NCBI GenBank assembly: GCA_002189035.1
Contig: NEEC01000017.1
Span: 2,046,001-2,110,000 of the forward strand
Direction: 5' to 3'
DNA: 64,000 nt
Source of the DNA: Utricularia gibba
Taxonomy: Eukaryota; Streptophyta; Magnoliopsida; Lamiales; Lentibulariaceae
Shown here: positions 32,640 through 46,516 of the stretch, piece after piece
How the letters are laid out: each line of letters begins with the position of its first letter
How positions within the stretch are numbered: the stretch's first letter is position 1
Made by a program: the position numbers and the translations under genes
The notes under the pieces: generated by a model
Databases searched by the model: none
Told to the model about the DNA's origin: nothing
The model's input: only the letters and a program-made list of their open reading frames with translations

Positions 32640-35506
32640 ACTGTATGGAAGCCGCGATCCGTTTTAGGCATCAACGCCTCGATGGTGACGGGCTTCTGCG
32701 AATCGGGGCCAGCCCCAGATATGCTGACAGGAAGATAAGCCCACCGTAGGGGCGATACTAATCCAATCCATCACTTGATAACCTCTGCATCGGTTTTGGA
32801 GATAAGCCCAACGCCTAAATTTTTAACTGATGGTTTCTGATTGAATCAACTGAAACCCTAAAATTGATTTAGGGTTTTGATCAACTTTTAAATATGGACA
32901 ATACCTATTTATCAATCAATTTAATTGATCCAATACTTACGTTTTTAATTAATTTAAGATGAATCTCAAATCGATTATAAATGGGAAATAAAAAAATATT
33001 GATTAAAATGATGGTGTTAAATCTTGTATGAAGTATTTTTTCGAATATGAAAAACCTTGATTGATAGAAATTCCAAGAGTAAGTGATAAAAAGAAACGTA
33101 AAATCGTAAGAATTGATAACTAAAATGACGTATAAAGTATAAACCGAAAGTGAGGAGTATGAGAGGAGAGATGAGGGGAAACGGACAATGGAGGGCGACA
33201 AGGGAGAGCCCGCAACTGGAACATGATTCTGTTTGGCAGCGTATGTGGTGTCGCGATAAGGCAAGGGCGGGCCCCCGCCACCATGTCTTGACAGCAACAC
33301 ATACCTAAACCACCATACAACAAGTGGAGTTAAGAGCAGTATCATCGCTGTCCTCCCACTTCCAGCCATGCCCCCATTCCGGACCCCAATCCCGACCCGA
33401 CCCGACCCGCATGCAAGGCAAGGCAAGGAACACACGCTTGGTTTCAAGGAGAGGAGGGGGTGGACGCTATGGAGAGATGGATTAGAAATCTGACCATGTA
33501 TCAAATATTGTGTTATAAAAATTGAGTGAAGATTGTCGGTGTCAGATCAATATAAAGAATTTAATTTTCAAGTTTCAAAATTAGTCATAGGCCTTTTAAT
33601 TTACATTTTTTGTAAACACTTTATACTTCAACTTATAAAATTACATATTTAACACTTCATGTTTGAGTTTTCGTTGAACTATTTTGACAATTGTTTTGGT
33701 ATTTTTTTTATATATTTAACCTCTCATTTTTAATTTATCATTTCTGGGTATTCGTTGCATATTTAATTTCTCATGTTTGATTCAATTTTTAAAAATTTTG
33801 AAAATTGTTTGGGTTTTCGTTAAATGGTTTTAATAACTTGGGTTGTCTTTTTTGTAATTTTAAAACTTGGGAGTTAGATATTTTATATTAACTGAAACTT
33901 GAGGTGTTATTTTTACAATTTTCTATATAAAAATTATTATGTATACTGTAAATTTTTTTAACTGGATGTTTATTACATAGTGTATGAACAGCCATTTTTG
34001 TAAAGGATACTAGGTATGGGTAAAGTCAAGGAAGTGAAAAAAGTAGATTCTGTGGGTGTGGACCCTGGACCCTGGACCCCCTCCTCCTAGTTGAGGAATT
34101 GGGATCATATATAATTATTCCAAGTATCGGGAGGGAATGCCACGCCCTCTCAAGTGTCCGACACGCCAAGTTGAAAAGATATCCATGACTGATTCCTCCA
34201 TCCATCCCAACACATGGCGTGGGGGCATCGGGTCGGGGATGAACCGCATTACACCTCACAGCTGGCCGCGACGGGCCCCTTCCCCTGTATTCACGCCGTG
34301 GCCTCGGCCCGGCGGCTCCCCGCAACCACCACCTGACGCGCCCCAGCAGCAGGTCTCTGGCTACACCGGCCAGTCCATGGGCTGACCATTCTTCATATAT
34401 GTGTAACCAATCATTGTTAGTTGTGTATTCATGGTGACACTCGGGCACCCGCATGCCACCTTAGAGATGTGCCCAAATGGAATTGATCTTAGTGGAATGA
34501 TGCGCACGGGGTAATGCAATTTACCAGCACCTTCCATGAAAGTGAGTAATTAGTTACCGTATCCTACATTAATTATGGAAAGATAATGAATGTGTTTAAA
34601 TAAAGGTACCCATTTAATCTTCCATGAGATTCTGTTATAAGAAGTTTAAAGTTAAGTATATTAGATTGGAATAAAGTTAGTATCAGTGATCTTCTGGAAA
34701 AATAACTCAAAGATAATAACAACGTTAAATTATATAAATTGAAAATTCTAAATGAATAATATTGTATAAGATGAACACGAGTCGTTACACAGTACATGCT
34801 CACAAGCACTCAGATTGCATCATATCTACCATGTCCCTTCCACTTTGCCTCGCATACAATTAGGAATCCATGTTGAAGCTCAATCTAGGAGGGCAAATAA
34901 TTTCAAATATTAAAGTTCAACGTAAAGGGAATAAAGACCAATCGTGTAAATAAAATTTAATTTTAATAATAGTCTATTAAATATCAACGTTAATAATTCC
35001 TTTTTTTTTAATAGGAAGGCGGGAGCCATAAGCAAGAACCGTCACTGCACACAAAGTTGTAGGCATGTACTAGTCCATAGTAAAATCCGGAGGACGTGTT
35101 GTTCCCCTCCAAAACGCCGTCGTATTGAATATGATGTTTCCCCAAAAGATAACATTAAAATCATTCAGCCCTAATCTATTTCGGTGCTGAATGTGCGTAC
35201 CTACTTGTATATTATAATATATTTTGTGTGTCAGTAACCACCTCTTCTTTCTTTCTATTCACTGAAAATTGAATGTCCACAGACAGTTGAATTTATAGAA
35301 GACAGACAGGAAAAAAACAGCAATATATTTCATAAAATAGATGAATTTAAAGGAGGAATTAATAAAGCCATGCCATTAACCAGCTAGAGTCTAGAGATCA
35401 GGAAACACAGAAGAGACATGAAGACCAACCAGATATTTGAGCTCCCATTGTGGTTGGGGGATGATATCACATGAGATCGTGTCCCTGTTAGTTTCTGCTG
35501 GAATTC
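32640..35506. other. Spacer between MIR858 and PIN
   Basis: Mostly AT-rich, with two GC-rich islands at 33180-33430 and 34130-34390 that carry short frames on both strands. None shows a family motif. A minus-strand frame around 33366 contains a hydrophobic segment (ILLLTPLVVWWF), but its exon context is unknown. Confidence 0.35.
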
Positions 35507-37848
35507 TTACAGTCCCAGGAGAATGTAGTACACCAAAGTGATGGGTAGGGCGATCAGCATTCCGAATATGACCCTGATGAAAGCAAACAAACAGATGAAG
35601 GATTTGAGCATCCAGAACTTGTCATCTGATATTGTGACTTTTTCTTACGCGGTGCTGAGAATGGCAGGGTGAACGTTGTACTCTTTGGCGAACACGAACG
35701 GGACGATCCCTTGGGGAAGCGCGGCTTGGACGATGGCCACACGGAGGAGGGTGCCACGGAGTCCCACGGCAATGGAGGAGATGGCCATGACGGCGGGACC
35801 GGTGAGGAACCTGATGGCCATGGCGAATACGGCCATCTTGTTGCCGCAGGCGATGATGTTAGGCTGAAGGGCCATGAAAAGACCTGCCCAAAAGGAAACA
35901 TACACCAAGCAATTACTGCTGCAGTTCCGGTCAATTAACCCCCAACCACCTCAGACGGGGGGCTGGGTGTGGGACCCATGTAGACTGATTGACAGTTAGG
36001 GGAGTGGGAACTTTCAGAGAGAAAAAAATGGCCGGCCGGCCGTGATTAATCTATGTCACGGACCTAGACTGAACATGGCCATTCCGAGGCCGGCGTCGGA
36101 GAGGATGGAGATTGATTTCTCTACTATTCTGGGCATGTGGACATTCCACCTGCATAAAGCCAACTTATGTTAATAGTGTTGGAAAACGAGAGAGATTGTG
36201 TTTGATGTCTTGTACCAAGAGAGAGAGTAAATTACCGAAACGCGACTAGTGACCAAATTAAGCCAATGAGGCTGGAGTATGTGTTGGGGTTGCGGATGAG
36301 CTTACGCCAAACCATTATCAGGATGAGGCGAGTCATTACACTGCCCGGTGGCATGTGGTTTCGGGTAATGGGGTCATCCCCGCCGCCGGTTTTCCGGTCA
36401 TGTTCCGTGGTGGTGGAAGTGGAGCCCATTTTGGAAGTCCCGATGGGGATTTCTTTGTCTTTATGTTCCTCGGGCTGCCGCTTCGCGAAGCTGAAGTCAT
36501 CATGGTGAGTTTCTCCGGCGGCTGAGGAAAGCGGTGAATGAGGGAAAAGGGATGATTAAGAGAAATGAATTACAGAGTTGTTGTTACCTTTGGTTTCTCC
36601 ATTATGGCGATGGTCGTTAGCCAGCAATCTGATCTCCTTTGCGCCTTGATCAGATCTCCCCGGTTGTTCAAACTCAGGAACGTTGAAAACATGCAGGCCG
36701 CCGCCGGTGGCAGCTTCAGAAGCAGGGGAAGCGCTTGAACTCCATACGAACATGTGAAGCTCCTTAGCATCGTGATTAGATTTCGCGATCTGTTGAGGCT
36801 GCTGAGATTTCACGGGCTTTGGCGGCGCACCGGAGGAGATTCCGGGATTCGGTGCAGGATACGAAGTCACCGATGGCGCCGCGTAGTAACCAAATTTCGG
36901 GGAATTCGTTACCGCCGGCGCCGCCGGAGCAGAACTTTCCTCGAAATTCGACGGCCGTGGAGTCGGCCCACGCGATGATTGCACAGAGTACATATCGGCA
37001 GCATTGAAATTTGACAATCTTCCCGTATCGGAGTTGCCGAAATTCGACAATCTTCCGGGGAACCCCATCATCGAATAGAAATCCCCTGGGTTAAAATTCG
37101 AACCCCGCGGCGTCGCATTCCGCGAAGAACTCAAGCTGTAAATTTCAGCCCCGGTCAAATTCGACGGCCGGGGCGTAATCCCATGGATAGATCCATGCCC
37201 TAGAGATCTCCTCGAAGCATTCGATTTCCTCACTGTAACGTGAAGCTTGCCGTCGCTCCCAATCTCCGCGTCGGTTTCCAGAAAATCCTGGCCGTCGAGT
37301 GAAACGACATCGGAATCAACTTTAAACGACACAATCGACGCGGCCGTCTCCGGGAACTGCTCCGATATCAGCATTTTCGCACCACGGTACTCAAACAAGA
37401 AGAGCAAAAGCGTGTACCATATGATACACTGCAGCACCACGATCTGAACCATAAGGCTGCCAGAATATTCTCCGTACATAGCGATCAGCAACGGAATCCC
37501 CATCACCAGAGTGTTGGGCAGCGTGGCGAGGGAGAAAACGGTAATCGACCATTCTAGGTTCCCTCTTCTACTGAAATTCCCCCAAATCAACAGCAGGAAA
37601 AGCATGATCAATTTCTGAACAGTGTCCGCAGCTATGAACCTAAAATTCATCTCATAGATATTGTTCTGGGAAATGAAATGGAAGGACAGGAGCGGCACCG
37701 CAAAGATTGCCACGAAGCGGTTGATTCCGGAGCACTGATCCGGAGTGAAGATCTTCCACCATCGCACCGAGCCGTAGGCCAGTATCATGGCGACGTACAG
37801 AGGAATCACCGCCGTTAGTACGACGTACAGATCGTGCAAAGTAATCAT
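35507..37848 (-). CDS. PIN3: PIN-type auxin efflux carrier, long hydrophilic loop (PIN3/4/7 clade)
   Basis: Five exons, 36588-37848, 36236-36521, 36064-36149, 35649-35883 and 35507-35573, encode 644 residues with all phases agreeing. PIN proteins export indole-3-acetate and set the direction of auxin flow at the plasma membrane. N-terminal helices start [20 protein letters not shown], then [20 protein letters not shown], and include the [10 protein letters not shown] motif. The central loop has the canonical phosphosite contexts NASRRSLG and [27 protein letters not shown] and [13 protein letters not shown], all targets of PID/WAG and D6PK kinases in the family, and [16 protein letters not shown]-terminal helices include [55 protein letters not shown] and end YYILLGL-like [21 protein letters not shown] and SVRWWKIF place it with PIN3/4/7 rather than PIN1 or PIN2. 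The element GRLSNF is duplicated within 20 residues in the loop. Confidence 0.95.
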
Positions 37849-40593
37849 CCTTTCCGGCGGCCGGAGAAGTTCGCGAAGCGGAGGAAAGGGGAAAAAGTAG
37901 TTATTCAACTGTCACAGAAGAGGATGATGGCGTCCACTTTCTGCTCCGATTCAGCACCTCTCGACAGGGCAGAGGAACTGAGTCATGTACGCGACAACTC
38001 AGACACTCCATTGCATTTAAAGTGAACAAAACAAAACACCACTGAATTTTTTTTTATCAAAATAATATAATTACAAAATCAAAAGGATATTTATATTATT
38101 AAAATGGGTTGGTTTAAAATATTTAATGGCGAGGAATTTCTCAAAAATATTTAATTGAAATATTGAGGGAGTGACAAGTGGGCGATGGCGAAGATAAATA
38201 ACCTCGTGTGCCAACATTTCACGTGCGGCAGGCCACGAAGTCGTCTACGATTTGCTGGTCCACAAATAGCGATGCACCCTGCCGTACCGGAACCTGACGC
38301 TGCAACTTGCCCAATAAACTCGATTTGTTGTAATATTCATTAATGATCCTAATATTTAAATAATAATCTAGTTTATTTACTTAGATCATGACGTCATTAA
38401 AAAATTATATGAACATAATACATCATGACCCCATATAGTTTTTTTTTTATTCTGTGGACATTCTTATGAACTATATCCTTTATTATTATTATTTTTTACT
38501 AACTCATGATTATTTTTTTTAATTTTCCTTAAAAGCATGATCCTTTTATTTTATAAAGGAATATAATACTTTTCTAGGGTTCAAAAGTAGAATGTATAAT
38601 TTTTAATAATAAAAAATATTCCAAAATTCGCTTCATGTGTTTGTAAGATACTAATGATCATGCAAAGGAAAAAGGGGGTTTGCCTTTACCTCATGTGGGG
38701 GCGCCCCCACCAAACCCACTACTTCTTGGGGTATTTGGTAGAGTGGCCATTTGATGATATGTTTTAACACATTCAGGGTCAGATTTGTAAATAGTCCCTA
38801 ATTACATTTTTTAGCAACATGCATTTATTGTGAATTATCCATTAAAATAAGGTAACTTTTTGAAAGTAACTTTTTCCCAAATATAATCAATTTGTGTCTC
38901 AATAATTATATTTTATTTCCAAGTTTTATCCAATTTCTTTCTATTATGAGTAATTTTTTAGAATTATTCTAATTCTATTAAAAAATTTACAATTTTTAGA
39001 GTTATATGCAAATGCAATATTGAAATTTATCAAAATTTTGGATTTCAATTTTTTTCTTTTTTTAAATTTTCTTAAAATTTGGTAATATAATAAAACGTGG
39101 TTCTATTTTTAAGATACAACATGCTTGGTCAAAATATGTTATTCAGACAATGTTAGGCGAGTCAATGCGTTGACTGTACCTAATTTTTGAAGACTAGTTA
39201 CCACCTTTTGGATTTTTATGACTTCTGATGTGTAGCATTGGTAAAAACATGTTATTTATTATTTTAAAAATTAACTATTTGTAGTATGTATTTTTCATAA
39301 TATTCAATAATAGTAAAATTTCAAATTTTATTCTTTGTACTATATTTTAATTTTTTATTAAATGAATAAAAATATTTTTAAATCCCAATTTTTTCAAGTA
39401 ACTAAATGCATGGAACCAAAATATAAAGATGAAACTTTGGACCGTTTAAGAAAATGGTCGTGTCGGCCCAGTGGGCCCCATTTCTGGCTATCGTTGGGCC
39501 GACCCATTTTCTGATTTCATGCGCTCTTTGTTCTTCTTTTGGAAGCCCACATGTTACTTTTGAAACCCATAGTTTTATGTCACGTTTAAAATTATGGAAT
39601 ATAAAACACTGTTTTGATAAAATTTTCAAATATATTTTTATTTTTTGAAAAGTGAAAATTACTTACTTGGAGAATATAATTTCATTTACGAAATTATGTT
39701 ACATTATATCCATAATTTTATGTCTATTTTTATAAAAGGTTGCTTTCAGAAAAGTAAAAATTTTCCAGAACCATCTATAAATGTTAAAGAAATTCTGGTT
39801 AAGTCTGTTGGTTGGATTGGAGTATGAAAAAAGGAAATTAAAGTAGGAGCTTAAGTGTAGTAATGAAAACAATTTTAATGCAAATCAATGGCGCCAGTAA
39901 GCTGAAGGTGGAGTGAAAAAGGTATGAGTTTTTCCATTTTTTATTTTGTAGTTTGTTGCGGATATTGCGGTCTGAAGATTTGCTGAGGTAGAGTGCCATC
40001 TCGTTTCATTTTCAGTTTGATGCTGTTTCTGTATTGCACCGTGCAGGTCTTAATCCGTCATGATCTCATCTGTTTTTTTTTTTTTTTTTTCTGATTCGGT
40101 TTTTTTGTTTGATGCATTGCCTGCCAACTGTTCGATGGAATGCCACTCACACACACACACAGTAGTTCTTCTACCTTTACTCGTCTTCTGAATAATTTGC
40201 TTCAGACCAGGACTGTGGGTTGATGCGTACTTACCCAGTTGAGAAGAATTGATTGTGAATCGTGAAAGGTAGGAGTTTGTGAGGAATCGGAGAGGAAAGA
40301 TTGGATCTTGGGAGGATTAAGCATTATGATAGTGTGTTTGACGGTCAAACCATTTTGAGGAAGCAAACAAAGGATACCCTAAATCTTGTTATACCCCGAA
40401 ATCCTATTGCCTCACTGTGCCCTGTATTCTTTCTGCAATTGTACTCCTCCTCCGTTCGGGCACGTGGTTTTCCGCTGTTATCACGCGCCGGCATCCGCAT
40501 TTTTGGCTGAGATATCTTCTGCATTCGCCGTCCTGAATTGTGTGCTGATGTTGGCCGTGACACTCCATTTGTTATAATGTGAAAACTTGCGCG
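37849..40593. other. Divergent promoter region between PIN and O-fucosyltransferase genes
   Basis: AT-rich for most of its length (38040-39900). From 39900 the sequence resembles a 5' leader with pyrimidine runs, a CA repeat near 40150 and a spliced or uORF-containing leader of the plus-strand gene. No other gene is supported. Confidence 0.4.
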
Positions 40594-43500
40594 ATGCAAG
40601 CGAAGAATCGGCTCCCGAGCAGTGGAAGCAACAGCCCAACCTCGCCGCCGTCATCGCCTCGGAGCCGCTCCCCGAGGTACCGTAACCGCTCGTTCAGATC
40701 GGATAGGGCTCCACAAACACTTGGGCACCGCCTCTCGTGGATCGTGCTATCAGTTTTGCTGAGAAGACAAGGAATCTTTCTATTCGCCCCCCTTCTTTAC
40801 ATTGCTGGGATGCTGTTCTATATGGGTACAGTGTCGTTTGATGTTGTTCCGGTGATTAAGCATAGGAATTCTCCTGGTTCTGTTTATCGGAGCCCACAGT
40901 TGTACGCGAAGCTGCGTCCTGAAATGGAGTCAGATAATTCATCCAGCGACGCGGTTAGTGGATCCTCTTCTTCTTTCCTGGTTACTGCTAGTCTCATTCG
41001 GAACTTCATTATCGTAATCTTTGTAATGGTACTGAACTTCATAGCGCTCTGTTTGTTTTTATATTTAATGCTTTGTTTCAAAGGTTGATGTGTTCTAACT
41101 TTAGTATGTAAATCATATGGAAGATGGATTGCTATTTTGACTTCGTTAACTATACTTTTTAATGCATCAACATTGAATTTTGTCTCTTGGATGTTGGGGT
41201 CTCTAAATGTCTGCAGATACTTAATATATGGAAAAACTCTTACAAAGGTGGTGAGTGGAAGCCATGCATCAACAAGTCCTCTCAAGGTATAAAGTTTTAA
41301 TGTAGATGTCTAATTTGGATTTTGTGTTCTGGATACCTTGGAAGTTTAATTTTAGCTTCTTGTATTCTCGTTTGGAGGTAGTTTTTTGAAACCATTTTAC
41401 TTATTACTTGTCATAGCTCTGGATTCTGTGAAAGAGTGTATCTTTAGGTGTATTCGTGATGAAAGAGGTACTACAAGTATATGCTTCTTCCTGTTAAGAG
41501 GTGAAGACTTATTAGCCTTTTGATACATGCAGTTTTGCCTGAATCAAATGGCTACATCTATGTTGAAGCCAATGGTGGTTTGAATCAGCAAAGAACATCA
41601 GTAGGTTTTCCCTTTCAAATAAGTTTTCTGTCCGATTGATGAACTGAAGAAGCAGTTCAGATCACTAACTTTGGTTATTACAGATTTGCAATGCGGTGGC
41701 TGTTGCTGGTTACCTCAATGCAACTCTCATTATCCCATATTTCCATTATCACAGTATATGGAGAGATCCAAGGTAGATTCTATCTGATTGGATGCCTACA
41801 TAGGTTTCTGATCGCTCCAGGGAAAAATTTATGGATGCATGTTTTTTCAGGACAAAAAGAAAGTACATTTTCCACTACAGAATGTGCATTTTGTGCGTTG
41901 TGGGAAAAAAGTACATGACGAAACGCAAAAAAACAAACTAAAATGTCATTCAATGTGTGATATATATCTCTCTTAAAAACAAAGAAAAGTGTTAGGTACC
42001 TTGTGGTCGTTGTGCTTTTAATTCCTCCTGTATTACGTTTGATGTGGAATACTTTTTTTGTATGTAACCTATTTCTTATATCTGTTTAATTCTTTTTTGT
42101 GCAGCAACTTTAGTGAGATATATGATGAAGAATTCTTTATTAAATCTCTAGAAAATGATGTGCGAATAGTTCGAGATATCCCCCACTACATAATGGAGCG
42201 TTTTGACTACAACCTTAGCAATGTCTACAACTTTAGGATAAAAGCCTGGTCATCCATCAAGTACTATAGCGAAAGAGTCCTTCCAAAACTACTTGAAGAA
42301 AAGTGAGTTTTTGGATTTCTTGTTGCTTTACAGCCACCCAAGCGAGTGTTGTACTGTCGCATTTGATTGTATGCTTTCTTACTTATAGAACATGGAAATT
42401 ATTTGGGAATAGCATATTCAGCCTCTCAAGTTGTATTGAAGACTAGTTTTTATGATGAGGTTTTGTGTTCATTGGACACATGCATAAGACCATGTAAATA
42501 CAACTTTCAATCATTGCAAGTATCTAATCCTCCTTTTTTTAACACTATAGTCACTAGATGCTCGTTTTTGGCTCTCCTCATTGGTTTTTTAGATTGATCT
42601 TTTGTTTTGTTAATTAGTTGGTTGCATTTTAACAGAATCATAAGGATTTCTCCTTTTGCAAATCGGCTGTCATTTGATGTACCGCCAGCTGTACAGAGGC
42701 TTAGATGTTTGGCAAACTATCAGGCTTTAAGGTTCTTTAGTCCCATATTGACAATGGGCGAGGTTTTGGTTGCTAGAATGAAAGAACGCAGTGCAAATAA
42801 TGGCGGGAAGTATATATCAGTGCATCTTCGTTTTGAGGAGGTGTTTCTCTGGAAAGTATACTCATCTTTTTCTAGAAGTTTCCACAATCACTTACTCATT
42901 TTCTTATCTAGGACATGGTTGCTTTCTCGTGTTGTATATATGATGGTGGGGGGCAAGAAAAGTTGGATATGGATGCTGCCAGAGAAAGAGGATGGAGGGG
43001 AAAATTTACTAAACCTGGTCGTGTAATCCGTCCTGGAGCTATTCGCTTAAATGGAAAATGCCCTTTAACACCTCTTGAGGTACACACTACTTATCACATT
43101 TTTTGGCCTTGAACATCCGTGGGTCTTATATTTCACCTACCAGGTTGGTTTGATGCTCAGAGGGATGGGCTTTGATCGGAGTACGAATATCTATCTGGCA
43201 TCTGGAAGAATCTATGATTCTGAAAGGCACATGGCTCCATTACTAGATATGTTTCCCCTACTACAGACGAAGGAGACGCTAGCATCTCCTGATGAACTAT
43301 CTCCTTTTCAGGTTCTAACATCTACATTTCCATCCTCTTCAGATTCTGTTCTGAAGTAAAATTGAAGATGAATATAAGTCATCTAGGTTATTGTTTCAGA
43401 AGACACTTTGTCTTGTGCAACTGTCATAAGGCTTGGCTATTCATTTTCAGAACTACTCGTCTAGAATGGCTGCCATAGATTACACAGTCTGCCTTCATAG

Positions 43501-43876
43501 TGAAGTATTTGTCACAACTCAAGGAGGGAACTTCCCCCATTTCCTTTTGGGGCATAGGAGATACTTGTATGGTGGACATTCAAGGACAATTCGGCCTGAC
43601 AAACGGAAGCTAGCGCTGATTTTTGACAACCCAAATATTGGGTAATTTTTCGTCGTTGCATACCACTTTTTATGGTGTGCAGGTTGTGGGTGAGACTTAC
43701 AATAACTTCCCTTTGCTCCCAAACTCTTCAGGTGGAAAAGCTTCAAAAAGCAGATGCTCAACATGCGGGCACACAGTGACTCCAAGGGTATCGAGCTCAA
43801 GAGACCAAATGATTCCATATACTCGGTTCCCTGTCCGGATTGCATGTGCAGGCTGAACTCTACCGAAGATTCATGA
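40594..43876 (+). CDS. GT106-type O-fucosyltransferase family protein (DUF246)
   Basis: Ten exons: 40594-40953, 41217-41286, 41533-41600, 41684-41772, 42105-42302, 42636-42840, 42912-43079, 43144-43311, 43451-43641 and 43732-43876, total 553 residues. It is a type II Golgi membrane protein: a Ser/Pro/Arg-rich cytosolic tail, one helix ([19 protein letters not shown], residues about 55-75), a stem, then the catalytic domain. Motifs are [49 protein letters not shown] (HxRFExDM), [16 protein letters not shown], and [30 protein letters not shown]. It ends [14 protein letters not shown]. The family includes rhamnosyltransferases for rhamnogalacturonan and putative protein fucosyltransferases; donor and acceptor are unknown here. 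The first in-frame ATG is 40594. Exon 1 has a second in-frame donor at 41028. Confidence 0.92.
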
Positions 43877-45005
43877 TGACCACCATCCACACAGATGCCA
43901 TCTAACCCCCATCATGATAGAGATTCTTTCATTTTTTGCGCCATGGCCATCGGGGGAGCCCTGATACAGCAACGGTCAGTTTTTGGAAAGGTCTGATTCT
44001 TTGCTGCGTACCAAAACTGCATCTTTTTGAGCCTGCTGCTGCTGCTGCTGCCTGAGCACAAGGTTATGTATTTCCCTGAGAAGACTCGTGATATTTGGTC
44101 AATACATCCATGGCTTCTCCTCTTTGACATCGTTTCTTGATTGTTCTTGGTAGTTTGTCCGTGGTTGGAGATGAATCTTCCTCCCCCTCCCCACGAATCT
44201 ACTGCATTTGGTTGTATAGATCAAGACAAGCATTATTGCGATGGTGTTCCATATTTTGATATAGCCTTTTCTTTACCCCAGATAACATGGTTTCTGTATC
44301 TCTGTTTGGGACTTCTCAAAAACTTAGAAGCAGAATGAACCAGAAATGTGGATGGAAAATCCTACAATGACTAGCAGCAGCAGGTTAAGCCTATAGAACA
44401 AAAGAACATGCCACCACACAACTTTGTCGATCCAGCAACCAATTTCTGCCCCTCCCTGGAAATGGTGGGTTGGATTTCCCACTATACTTGACTTGTTCCC
44501 TTGAAAATGTAAAGCTTTTGAGGACTTGTTCGGACACTTGACCAACTTGCCGTGTCCATGAAGTGTCAACCAGATGGACTCGGTAACCTCCTGACTGACA
44601 CTCCCCCAGATTTGTCGACTGACTTGACTTGTCTTCATGTCCTATAATTTTTCTCTTTCGTGTGTGGAAAAAATATGTACCTTATCTTCAGCACTTTTTA
44701 ACAGTTGCTTCAAGTTTGGGCAATCAGTTGACCCCCGCCGGTTAACAGATCCGCCGGCGATTAAAAAAACAAAGAATATTTGGGATATCTGTGCTTCATG
44801 TGATGTGCACCTCTCACTTTTGTACTGGTTTTTTTTTGTATGCGAAGGTACCTGAGAAAGATGAGGATACCAGGGAGTACAAGCAGCCTTTCTGATGATG
44901 ATACAGCCAACGCACAAATACAATAGAATGCATGCGAGTAGTACTACTAGGAACACTATGCCATAATAGAATCAACGCATAGAAGCTAAGTGACTGAGAG
45001 GCAAA
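43877..45005. other. Convergent 3' flanks of the O-fucosyltransferase and WOX genes
   Basis: The two genes face each other. Only short frames without resemblance to known families are present, and a CTG trinucleotide run occurs near 44035-44050. Confidence 0.4.
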
Positions 45006-46479
45006 TCAAATGCCTCTAACTGGGAGGAACTCAAAGAAGTAATTGGGCACCGATGCGGCTGCTCCGTACTCTTCCTCCTCCTCCACCCCATCTGCGGTGG
45101 CGCTCATCTCTGTCTCCTTGATCGGAAAAAGCTCTAGTGTTTGAGTTTCCTTTATCTCAGAGGTGCCAGCAGCTTCAAAGGGTACGAGTTTTTGCTGCGT
45201 GAACATGCAAGATGGTAACTCTGATGGCCAGCAGGCTTCAGATTCACTGCTCTTCACTGCTGCAATTTGTTGGTGTAAATCACCCTGCCACCCCTTTTGA
45301 CAACGCGGCAAAGAAAAGGAGGTTAGTGAATGAATGAATGAATGAGCAACAAGTATTTCTTTTCTCATCGCTTTGTTCAAGAAAATTCTTAAAAACTCTG
45401 GTGAAAACGCAGCTTTTTAGTAGTCTCTTGCCCTTTTTCCATCATGCAAAAGCCTTCCCCCCTTTGCATTAAATTTTCTGGAGACTTTTGGCTACAGATA
45501 ATTAGGCCATAATTTTGCCTCTGCCTAATGTTTTTAATTGCATGTGGTCAAGTCAGATATTGTGTTCTGTGCAGTAAGGTTACTTCACATCACAATTCAC
45601 ACATTTGCAGCTGGATTATGTTTCCATTGTCTTACTCTAACACCCTTCACCAACTCCCCCTCCCTCCTAAGGTTGACATTACCCTAATCTGAGACTCAGA
45701 CAAGCCCCATAAACCTATGTTTGTGTGGTTTGAATTTACAGTAGGAGTGATCCACATTGTAAAGATCTTGTTGTTGTATTAATGTAGAAAAGGCATTACC
45801 TTCCAAGATAAGCTGCAGTTGGAGGCAGTGGACCATCTTGTAGATTGATGCTCGCTGAAGCACTTCACTGATCCTGGAAGAAAGCAAATTCTTGTGATGC
45901 ATTGGTAACTTTCTGCAGTAACAGAGAATCTTTGTGATGCATTGTTGTCGTTGTTACCTGATTGATGATGGGGTTGTTCGAGGGGGTCAAGTTCTTGCAT
46001 TTTCTTAGCAGCCAGGAGCTCAAGGCGGCGCCGTTTCCTCTGCTTCTCCCTGGCCTTGTGATTCTGAAACCAGTAGAAAACATTCTTCCCCTCGATCCTC
46101 CCGAACCGGCGCAGCCGCGCCACGATCTGCTGTATTTGTTCAGCAGACGGCGTTCGCACACCGTGCCTATACATCTCCTCCAAAGCTTGCAGCTGCTCCG
46201 GAGTAGGACTCCATCTCGCGCTCACTAATGGCGGCCCGGTGCATGCATTCCTCTCTGCCAAATCAAACCATTCAATTTCCGATTCTGCTGTCACAAGAAA
46301 ACGTCCGGTACAAACTTACTCAACGGTTGGTCCCATGCAGGGAGCCCAAGATAAGGAGATGGCTTTGCATGGAAGGTGTTACTGCATCTAGACATCCCTC
46401 CCGGTGGCGGCGGCGGCGGAGAGACGACTTTGCAGTGGAGGTGATCGTCACTTTCGAGCTCGAACTCCGGCATCCTCAT
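45006..46479 (-). CDS. WOX: WUSCHEL-related homeobox factor, WUS-box class, WOX1/WOX6-like
   Basis: Four exons, 46320-46479, 45958-46254, 45800-45873 and 45006-45293, give 272 residues with agreeing phases. The homeodomain, about residues 66-128, runs from [20 protein letters not shown] and [10 protein letters not shown] to [20 protein letters not shown], with the extra loop residues of the WOX class. The C-terminal region carries the repressive WUS box TLELFPI and ends [10 protein letters not shown], like the (F/Y)(Y/F)EFLPLKN ends of WOX1, WOX3 and WOX6. WUS-box WOX factors recruit TOPLESS-type corepressors; WOX1 and its orthologues promote blade outgrowth and WOX6 acts in ovules. Homeodomain and tail fit WOX1 or WOX6 best, but I cannot separate them. 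The ATG at 46479 is the first in frame; a GTAAGT donor and a 65-nt intron precede the homeodomain exon. Confidence 0.88.
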
Positions 46480-46516
46480 ACGGGGCGAGTGTATTCGAAA
46501 TGAACAACTAATACAG

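Noticed and set aside
32905-33504. 200-codon minus-strand frame with a hydrophobic segment
   Set aside because: It begins with TTG, half of it is AT-rich spacer translated as hydrophobic residues, and no family or splice partner was recognised.
34026-34454. GC-rich overlapping frames on both strands, one proline-rich
   Set aside because: Open frames on both strands are expected in a GC-rich island; neither shows a domain or signal peptide.
41941-42104. A separate coding exon read from the ATG at 42058
   Set aside because: The sequence before 42105 is intron; the frame only becomes family-like from the acceptor at 42104.
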